Assembly: GCF_016863535.1 (NCBI RefSeq) | Contig: NZ_BOPB01000013.1 | Coordinates: forward strand, 186,001 to 250,000 | Direction of reading: 5' to 3' | Length of the DNA: 64,000 nucleotides | From: Micromonospora lutea | GTDB lineage: Bacteria; Actinomycetota; Actinomycetes; Mycobacteriales; Micromonosporaceae | Shown: in pieces, positions 58,369 through 64,000 of the stretch | Layout of the letters: each line of letters starts with the position of its first letter | How positions within the stretch are numbered: position 1 is the stretch's first letter | The notes under the pieces: generated by a model | Told to the model about the DNA's origin: nothing | What the model saw: only the letters and a program-made list of their open reading frames with translations | Database searches by the model: none | Program-made: the position numbers and the translations under genes

Positions 58369-59931
58369 GTGCCCCGAGGCGACGGCCGGCTGAGCCACGA
58401 CCTTGACCCCCAGCGACCCGGCCCCCAGGACGCCTGCGGTGTCTTCGGCGTATGGGCTCCAGGCGAAGAGGTCGCCAACCTGACCTACTTCGGGCTGTAC
58501 GCGTTGCAGCACCGGGGCCAGGAGGCGGCCGGCATCGCGGTCAGCGACGGTTCCGGCGTGGTGGTCTACAAGGATCTCGGTCTGGTGGCCCAGGTCTTCG
58601 ACGAGCCGACCCTGGCCAGCCTGCGCGGGCACCTCGCCATCGGGCACACCCGTTATTCGACGACAGGTGGCTCGACCTGGGAAAACGCGCAGCCCACCAT
58701 CCGGGCCACCACGTCGGGAACGACCATCGCGCTGGCGCACAACGGCAACCTGGTCAACACCGCCGAGCTTCAACGGGAGGCGGCCGAGCAGGGGTTGAGC
58801 GCGGACGGTTCGACCAACGACACCTCGCTGGTCACCATGCTGCTGGCCAGCCGACCCGACCTCTCCGTAGAGGCCGCCGCGTTGGAGGTGCTGCCTCGGC
58901 TGCGCGGCGCATTCAGCTTCGTCTTCATGGACGAGTCGACCCTCTACGCCGCCCGCGACCCGCACGGCGTACGCCCGCTGGTGCTCGGGCGGCTGGAGCG
59001 CGGCTGGGTGGTGGCCAGCGAGACGGCGGCGCTGGACATCGTCGGCGCCAGCGTGGTCCGCGAGGTCGAGCCGGGCGAGCTGATCGCGATCGACGCCGAA
59101 GGGCTGCGCTCCACCCGGTTCGCCGCCCCCGAGCCCAAGGGCTGCCTCTTCGAATACGTCTACATCGCCCGGCCGGACGCCACCATCGCCGGCCGCAACG
59201 TGCACGCCGCCCGGATGCAGATCGGGCGTCAACTGGCCAAGGAGCACCCGGTCGAGGCGGACCTGGTCATCGGGGTCCCCGAGTCCGGCATTCCGGCTGC
59301 GATCGGCTACGCCGAGGAGTCCGGCATCACCTACGGCGCCGGCCTGATGAAGAACCCGTACGTCGGGCGCACCTTCATCCAGCCGTCGCAGACGCTGCGT
59401 CAGCTCGGCATCCGGCTCAAACTCAACCCGCTGCGGGAAAACGTGCGGGGCAAGCGCCTGGTGGTGGTCGATGACACCATCGTCCGCGGCAACACCCAGC
59501 GGGCGATCGTGCGCATGCTGCGCGAGGCGGGTGCGGTGGAGGTGCACGTACGCATCTCGGCTCCGCCGGTCTCCTGGCCCTGTTTCTACGGCATCGACTT
59601 CCCCACCCGGGCGGAGCTGCTCGCCAACGGTCTCGACAACGACGACATCCGGCGCTCCATCGGGGCGGACACGCTCGGCTACGTCTCGCTGTCGGGTCTG
59701 ATCGCCGCGACCGAGCAGCCGAAGACCCGGTTGTGCCGGGCCTGCTTCGACGGGGAGTACCCGATCGAGCTGCCCGTCGACAACCTGATCGGCAAACACG
59801 TGCTCGAAGGGATCGGCCGCCGGGTCGCCAACCACGCGGCCGACGACATCGAGCCGGCCGAGCACCTCGTCCCGCAACTCGACAGCAGTTTCGGCGAACT
59901 CAAACCGTCGGCGACCACACACCGCCCGTAG
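58369..59931 (+). CDS. purF: Amidophosphoribosyltransferase
   Basis: 520 residues from GTG 58369 (GAGGGAG 8 bases upstream); upstream in-frame ATGs would add a long low-complexity leader. First committed step: PRPP plus glutamine to phosphoribosylamine. Propeptide ends at QDA and the N-terminal nucleophile is Cys23 in ACGVFGV. Glutaminase motifs HRGQEAAGIAV and HTRYSTTGGS are seen, and the PRPP loop VVVDDTIVRGNTQRAIVRMLREAG is intact. C-terminal cysteines (CRACFDGEYP) may be Fe-S ligands as in B. subtilis-type enzymes. purM follows after 64 bases. Confidence 0.97.
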   Translation: MPRGDGRLSHDLDPQRPGPQDACGVFGVWAPGEEVANLTYFGLYALQHRGQEAAGIAVSDGSGVVVYKDLGLVAQVFDEPTLASLRGHLAIGHTRYSTTGGSTWENAQPTIRATTSGTTIALAHNGNLVNTAELQREAAEQGLSADGSTNDTSLVTMLLASRPDLSVEAAALEVLPRLRGAFSFVFMDESTLYAARDPHGVRPLVLGRLERGWVVASETAALDIVGASVVREVEPGELIAIDAEGLRSTRFAAPEPKGCLFEYVYIARPDATIAGRNVHAARMQIGRQLAKEHPVEADLVIGVPESGIPAAIGYAEESGITYGAGLMKNPYVGRTFIQPSQTLRQLGIRLKLNPLRENVRGKRLVVVDDTIVRGNTQRAIVRMLREAGAVEVHVRISAPPVSWPCFYGIDFPTRAELLANGLDNDDIRRSIGADTLGYVSLSGLIAATEQPKTRLCRACFDGEYPIELPVDNLIGKHVLEGIGRRVANHAADDIEPAEHLVPQLDSSFGELKPSATTHRP

Positions 59932-59995
59932 CACCACCCGGCTGCGGCGCCGGTCACCGTCGACGCGACAGCCGAGAACCACAAAGGGGAGAACC

Positions 59996-61150
59996 GTGAC
60001 GCACGTGTCCGAGCGCAGCGGCGCAGGAAGCAGCCCGAGCGGCGCTGACGGGGACCGTCAGCCCTGGACGGCCGGTGCCGGCCGCCCGGCGCGCAAACGC
60101 TCGGTCTCGTACAAGGACGCCGGCGTGTCCATCGAGGCGGGCGACCGTGCCGTGGAGCTGCTCAAGTCGAAGGTGAAGCAGACCCGCCGGCCGGAGGTGA
60201 TGGGCGACCTCGGTGGTTTCGCCGGCCTGTTCCGGCTGGACACCTCGAAGTACAAGCACCCGATCCTGGCCTCCTCCACCGACGGCGTCGGCACCAAGCT
60301 GGTGATCGCCCAGCAGATGAACATCCACGACACGGTCGGCATCGACCTGGTCGCGATGGTCGTCGACGACCTGGTCGCCTGCGGCGCGGAGCCGCTCTTC
60401 CTGCTGGACTACATTGCCACCGGTGAGGTGGTGCCGGACAAGGTCGCCGAGATCGGCGCCGGCATCGCCGACGGCTGCCGGTACGCGGGCTGCGCGCTGC
60501 TGGGCGGGGAGACCGCCGAGCACCCGGGGGTGCTGCGCCCCGACGAGTACGACGTCTCCGCCACCGGCGTCGGTGTGGTGGAGGAGAGTGAGATCCTCAG
60601 CTCCGAGCGGGTCGAGGTGGGCGACGTGGTGATCGCGATGCGCTCGTCCGGTCTGCACTCGAACGGGTACTCCCTGGTCCGGCACGTGCTGCTCGGTGCC
60701 GGCCGGATGCGACTGGACGTGGTGATCGACGACTTCGGCCGCCAGCGCACCCTCGGCGAGGAACTCCTCACCCCCACCAAGATCTACGCGCAGGACTGCC
60801 TCAAGCTGATCGCGGAGGCTGACGTGCGGGCCCTGGCCCACGTCACCGGCGGCGGCATCCCCGGCAACCTGGTGCGGATCCTGCCGGAGCACGTGGACGC
60901 GGTGGTCAACCGGTCGACGTGGAAGCCGCAGCCGATCTTCGACCTGATCCAGTCCAAGGGCCGGATCGAGGACCCGGAGATGGAAGCGACCTTCAACATG
61001 GGTGTCGGCATGTTCGCGATCGTGTCGGCGGAGGACGCCGACCGCGCGCTGGCCACGCTCACCGGCCGTGGCGTCGACGCCTGGCAGGTCGGCGAGATCA
61101 TCGAGGGCACCGGCGAGGTGCGGATGGTCGGCCAGCACACCCGAGGATGA
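59996..61150 (+). CDS. purM: Phosphoribosylformylglycinamidine cyclo-ligase (AIR synthetase)
   Basis: 384 residues from GTG 59996 with GGGGAGA upstream. ATP-dependent ring closure of FGAM to AIR. Motifs: VSYKDAGVSIEAGDRAVELL, GGFAGLFRLD, SSTDGVGTKLVIA, GIDLVAMVVDDLVACGAEPLFLLDY, LLGGETAEHPG and HVTGGGIPGNLVRILP. The first 36 residues (SGAGSSPSGADGDRQPW) are a disordered extension beyond the usual length of about 345. Operon partner of purF. The radical SAM gene amcB begins 146 bases later on the same strand. Confidence 0.97.
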   Translation: MTHVSERSGAGSSPSGADGDRQPWTAGAGRPARKRSVSYKDAGVSIEAGDRAVELLKSKVKQTRRPEVMGDLGGFAGLFRLDTSKYKHPILASSTDGVGTKLVIAQQMNIHDTVGIDLVAMVVDDLVACGAEPLFLLDYIATGEVVPDKVAEIGAGIADGCRYAGCALLGGETAEHPGVLRPDEYDVSATGVGVVEESEILSSERVEVGDVVIAMRSSGLHSNGYSLVRHVLLGAGRMRLDVVIDDFGRQRTLGEELLTPTKIYAQDCLKLIAEADVRALAHVTGGGIPGNLVRILPEHVDAVVNRSTWKPQPIFDLIQSKGRIEDPEMEATFNMGVGMFAIVSAEDADRALATLTGRGVDAWQVGEIIEGTGEVRMVGQHTRG

Positions 61151-61296
61151 TCACTTTACGATGATTGTTCGACCACCTGATCAGGGCTTCACCCGAGTGG
61201 CCGTCGCCGCCTAGCCTGAAGGGCACCCTCAGAAGCTGTGGGGCGCGCCCCGGCCGGGTCGCGCCCGGCAGCCCAAGACCGCTACGGAGGAGGGCG

Positions 61297-62430
61297 ATGG
61301 CTGCGCGGGGACGGTCATTGGGCGGGATGCGGGGCCTGGCCACCGTCCCGTCGTACGTGGTGATGCAGCCCACCACCCTCTGCAACCTCGACTGCGCGTA
61401 CTGCTATCTGCCGTTTCGGGCGGCGGACCGGCAGATGCCGGTCGCGGTGGCCGAGGCGGTGGCCGCCTCGGTGAACCGGTGGGCGTCCACCGACCGGTTC
61501 TCCGTGGTCTGGCACGGCGGGGAGCCGCTGGCCGCCGGTCGGGAGCGGCTGGCGGAGTTGATGGCGCCCTTCGGGCCGGAGGTGGAGCACCACGTCCAGA
61601 CCAACGCCACGCTGATCGACGACGCCTGGTGCGAGTTCTTCGCCCGGCACCGGATGCGGGTGAGCGTGAGCGTGGACGGGCCGCGCGACCGCAACGGCGA
61701 ACGGGTCACCCGGGCGGGCCGACCGGCGTACGACCGGATCGTCCGCGGGGTGGCCGCGTTGCGTCGACACGGGCTGCCGTTCTCGGCGCTCGCGGTGGTC
61801 AACGACCCTTCGCCGGGCCGGGCCACCGAACTGTACGACTACTTCCTCGACCTCGGGTGTGAGGTGCTCGGCGTCAACATCGAGGAGACCGAGGGAGTCA
61901 ACACCCGGGACAATGCCCATGAGGCTCCGGTGGTGACCGCATTCTGGGCCGAGCTGGTCGCGGCCTGGCGGCGGAATCCCCGGATCCACCTGCGGGAGGT
62001 GGAGTGGTCGTTGCGGTACGCCGCCGCAGTGCTGGACGGTACGGCGGGCGATCTGCTGCCTACCCGGCTCGACCCGATACCGACGGTGGCGTACGACGGC
62101 TCGGTCGTGGTGCTTTCGCCCGAGCTGGCGGGCTTCACCGATCCTCGGTACGGCGACTTCTCCAGTGGAAGCGTGCTCGCCACCCCGTTACACACCATCC
62201 TGGCGGACGCGGAGCGCACTCCGTGGGTCGGCGAGTTCATCGACGGCGTGGAGGCGTGCCGCTCCTCCTGCCCGTATTTCGGTTTCTGTGGCGGAGGCCA
62301 CGCGGCCAACCGCTACTTCGAGCTGGGGCGCTTTGACGGTACGGAGACCGAGCACTGCCGAAACAGCAAGATCCGCCTACTGGAGGGAGTGTTGGAGCAT
62401 GCCCGAGATCACCAGTCGCCGGGAGCCTGA
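61297..62430 (+). CDS. amcB: Radical SAM/SPASM-type cyclophane-forming peptide maturase (AmcB-like)
   Basis: 377 residues from ATG 61297, preceded by GGAGGAGGGCG; earlier in-frame codons lack a ribosome site. CNLDCAYCYLP gives the [4Fe-4S]/SAM triad Cys29, Cys33, Cys36. Downstream are HGGEPLA (SAM-binding GGE), VSVSVDGPRDRNGERV and NIEETEGV. The C-terminal region ACRSSCPYFGFCGGGHAANRY...EHC has Cys321, 325, 331 and 354, a short SPASM/Twitch-type auxiliary cluster. It should install Ar-Cbeta crosslinks on the AmcA precursor, whose gene overlaps its 3' end by 32 bases. The assignment rests on the precursor motif and gene pairing. Confidence 0.88.
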   Translation: MAARGRSLGGMRGLATVPSYVVMQPTTLCNLDCAYCYLPFRAADRQMPVAVAEAVAASVNRWASTDRFSVVWHGGEPLAAGRERLAELMAPFGPEVEHHVQTNATLIDDAWCEFFARHRMRVSVSVDGPRDRNGERVTRAGRPAYDRIVRGVAALRRHGLPFSALAVVNDPSPGRATELYDYFLDLGCEVLGVNIEETEGVNTRDNAHEAPVVTAFWAELVAAWRRNPRIHLREVEWSLRYAAAVLDGTAGDLLPTRLDPIPTVAYDGSVVVLSPELAGFTDPRYGDFSSGSVLATPLHTILADAERTPWVGEFIDGVEACRSSCPYFGFCGGGHAANRYFELGRFDGTETEHCRNSKIRLLEGVLEHARDHQSPGA

Positions 62431-62635
62431 GACCGTGACGGGAGACGAGCCTGACCGGGTCGCCGACCGGGTGCGGGAAGCCGCTGCCGGACTCAACGCC
62501 CTGCTCCACGAGGCCGAGGTCGCGCGTCAGATACGGGCGGAGGTGGCGGGTGGCGATGGCGCCAGCGCCGTCTGCGCCTGGAACCACTTCGAAAACATCC
62601 CGACGTTCTACAACTGGAACAACCGTCCCCGCTGA
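62399..62635 (+). CDS. amcA: Multiple-cyclophane RiPP precursor peptide (AmcA-like)
   Basis: 78 residues from ATG 62399, GGAGG 12 bases upstream; GTG 62435 (after the amcB stop) is an alternative that would shorten the leader by 12. The leader is helical and charged (VADRVREAAAGLNALLHEAE). The C-terminal core has four three-residue aromatic motifs: W61-N62-H63, F64-E65-N66, F70-Y71-N72 and W73-N74-N75, separated by IPT, and ends RPR. In triceptides the aromatic ring bonds to the beta-carbon of the third residue, so up to four cyclophanes are predicted. One Cys (59) precedes the core. No leader peptidase or exporter is adjacent. Confidence 0.88.
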   Translation: MPEITSRREPETVTGDEPDRVADRVREAAAGLNALLHEAEVARQIRAEVAGGDGASAVCAWNHFENIPTFYNWNNRPR

Positions 62636-62646
62636 CCAGTCCTCGT

Positions 62647-62698
62647 CGAGGGCCCGCCACGTCGCCGGATCATCGTCCGGCCATGGTGGGCCCTCGAC
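62647..62698. terminator. Nested terminator hairpin after amcA
   Basis: 14-base stem TCGAGGGCCCGCCA (62647-62660) / TGGTGGGCCCTCGA (62685-62698), one G-T pair, with an inner stem GCCGGA / TCCGGC. Lies directly after the amcA stop. Confidence 0.85.
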
Positions 62699-62738
62699 TC
62701 GTCGGGTGCTGCACGCCGCTGCGTGGCCGGCACATACG

Positions 62739-62765
62739 TGAGCACGCGGGGACACCGCGTGCTCA
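62739..62765 (-). terminator. Terminator hairpin of the DUF3073 gene
   Basis: Perfect 11-base stem TGAGCACGCGG / CCGCGTGCTCA with a GGACA loop, 16 bases beyond the stop of the minus-strand DUF3073 gene and convergent with the amcA terminator. Confidence 0.85.
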
Positions 62766-62781
62766 GATATGCGACCGGGGG

Positions 62782-62994
62782 TCAGCGGGTCGGACGGACC
62801 CAGTTGTCCGGGTCGTCGTCGGAGTGGTCCTCGTCGTCGTCGACGTACTCTTTGTAGTCGTCGTCGAAGTTGCGGTCCGACTTGCCGCCGCCGCCGAGTT
62901 CTCGCTGCAAGGCGGCGAGGTCGGTGTTCGGGGAGTGGTACTTCAGCTCCCGGGCCACCTTTGTCTGCTTGGCCTTAGCACGGCCGCGCCCCAT
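62782..62994 (-). CDS. DUF3073 domain protein
   Basis: 70 residues from ATG 62994. MGRGRAKAKQTKVARELKYH is the invariant basic start of DUF3073, followed by SPNTDLAALQREL and a highly acidic C-terminus (DDDEDHSDDDPDNW). It is a small actinobacterial-only family without known function, normally encoded after purM. Here the amcBA pair has been placed between purM and DUF3073, whose orientation is convergent. Confidence 0.93.
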   Translation of the reverse strand: MGRGRAKAKQTKVARELKYHSPNTDLAALQRELGGGGKSDRNFDDDYKEYVDDDEDHSDDDPDNWVRPTR

Positions 62995-63282
62995 GGCTCG
63001 ACCCCCTCGCACAGAATGCGGGGCAGCCCGAAGGCGGGCCCCGATGACGTCAGGAATCTCTCGTGGCTCTTACGGTACATGGGGATGCCACCGTTCGGCA
63101 CCTCGGGTTACCTATGACTACGACCGCGCGTTGCGGTCGTCAGGACGTCACCCAGTGTACCCGGTAAGGAGCGATGCCGAGACTGGTCGTGACACGGGGC
63201 AAATCGGCACGAAAGTGCCGGATCATCCGCCCGTTCGGCGGCGCCGGGGGCGGGACCACCAGCCCGCCCCCGAGGCGCGTCG
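62995..63282. other. 288-base intergenic region
   Basis: Between the DUF3073 start and the valine-dehydrogenase-type gene stop. It presumably holds the DUF3073 promoter. No gene, tRNA or strong hairpin was recognised here. Confidence 0.5.
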
Positions 63283-64000
63283 TCAGCGCAGGTGAATCGC
63301 GCGCAGGCGGCCGATCTCGGCCATCCGTCGTTCGGCCAGCCGGTCCGCCGCCACGGCGGGCGGTACGCCGTCGGTGTCGGCGAGACGGAGGATCTCCCGG
63401 GTGGTGTCGTAGATCCGGGTGGCGCGCAGCTTGGCCCGTTCGAAGTCGAAACCCTCGATCTCATCGGCGACCTGGATCACGCCGCCGGCGTTCACCACGT
63501 AATCGGGGGCGTAGAGGATGCCCCGGTCGGCGAGCAGCTTCTCCACGCCGGAGTGGGCGAGCTGGTTGTTGGCCGCCCCGGTCACCACCTTGGCGCGCAG
63601 TGCCCCCACCGTGTCGTCGTTCAGCGCGCCACCCAGGGCGCACGGAGCGTACACGTCGATGTCGGCGGAGATCAGTGCGGAGACGTCGTCGACAAGATGG
63701 ATCTGGGGGTGCGTGGTACGCGCCCACTCAAGTGCCTGTGGGTTGACGTCGGTGGCGACCACCTCGGCCCCGTCCTCCAACAGGTGACCGACGAGGTACT
63801 TGCCGACCTTGCCCAGCCCGGCGACGCCGACCCGCCGGCCGTGCAGGGTCGGTACGCCCCAGACGTGCTCGGCCGCCGCCCGCATGCCCTGGAACACGCC
63901 CCAGGCGGTGAGGATGGAGGAGTCGCCCGCCCCGCCGTGCTCGACGCTGCGGCCGGTGACGTACCGGGTCTCCCGGGCGATCACGTCCATGTCCGGCACG
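63283..64000 (-). CDS. vdh: Valine/leucine dehydrogenase-type enzyme (5' part outside window)
   Basis: About 239 C-terminal residues are in the window; the frame continues past base 64000. The Glu/Leu/Phe/Val dehydrogenase fold is clear: [28 protein letters not shown], the dinucleotide motif [41 protein letters not shown] and [40 protein letters not shown]. In actinomycetes such single enzymes next to DUF3073 are valine dehydrogenases, which degrade branched-chain amino acids to keto acids. The remaining N-terminal part should carry the substrate Lys. Confidence 0.9.
   Translation of the reverse strand, partial: VPDMDVIARETRYVTGRSVEHGGAGDSSILTAWGVFQGMRAAAEHVWGVPTLHGRRVGVAGLGKVGKYLVGHLLEDGAEVVATDVNPQALEWARTTHPQIHLVDDVSALISADIDVYAPCALGGALNDDTVGALRAKVVTGAANNQLAHSGVEKLLADRGILYAPDYVVNAGGVIQVADEIEGFDFERAKLRATRIYDTTREILRLADTDGVPPAVAADRLAERRMAEIGRLRAIHLR

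Overview
The window looks like the chromosome of a high-GC filamentous actinomycete, most likely Micromonosporaceae (Micromonospora/Salinispora type). This rests on codon bias, many GTG starts, the actinobacterial families present (DUF3151, DUF3073, SCP2-like proteins beside fatty-acid genes, an EspI-like ATPase) and gene orders such as purS-purQ-purL, purF-purM-DUF3073 and fabG4-like/fadA2-like. The taxon is inferred from memory; no search was possible. Ordinary housekeeping chromosome makes up most of the window, with several accessory modules set into it.

Layout. 1-8.7 kb: three similar four-helix membrane proteins with Pro/Tyr-rich tails, a DUF4178 protein, an SDR, pyrE, an ArsR regulator, a DUF368 membrane protein, a sortase-type surface protein and a holin-like protein. 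8.8-15 kb: class II aldolase, a LOG-family protein, DUF3151, an EspI-like MinD ATPase and a divergent diacylglycerol-kinase-like protein. 15-19 kb: purA, an AbiEi/DUF559 protein, purD. 19-30.5 kb: ECF sigma factor with a putative anti-sigma factor, an operon of OB-fold membrane protein, flotillin and a 1696-residue AAA ATPase, then a two-component system. 30.5-33.4 kb: three-gene envelope operon including a Tat lipoprotein with a gluzincin motif. 33.6-38.2 kb: acyl-CoA synthetase, acyl-CoA dehydrogenase and SCP2 genes with a divergent TetR, then a DedA protein. 38.2-42.2 kb: a tightly coupled operon of NrtR-like Nudix regulator, J-domain/degenerate kinase, VWA protein and a divergent PurA paralogue. 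42.3-46 kb: MaoC, FabG4-like and FadA2-like genes. 46.8-47.5 kb: VapBC. 47.6-63 kb: purB, YbjQ, a trypsin-like protease, purSQL with a ComB-like gene, a Gly/Tyr-rich membrane protein, purF, purM, a radical-SAM RiPP pair (amcB-amcA) and DUF3073. The window ends in a valine-dehydrogenase-type gene.

Most of de novo purine synthesis is here (purF, D, M, S, Q, L, B, A), but at five separate loci. A second PurA-like enzyme sits in the NrtR operon. The two strongest accessory systems are (i) that NrtR / J-pseudokinase / VWA / PurA-like operon, whose biochemistry I do not recognise as described, and (ii) the amcBA pair, predicted to make a peptide with up to four three-residue cyclophanes.

Two dispersed repeat families punctuate gene ends. 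One is a long palindrome with TTGATCATGAGGTTGTTG arms (three good copies, one diverged relative). The other is a two-unit element of 31-base period built on GTTAACAAGGTGCCCTTCC (four copies). Both can supply stop codons to the genes they abut, and the 31-base element also supplies C-terminal residues to two unrelated proteins. No tRNA, rRNA, CRISPR array or insertion sequence was found.
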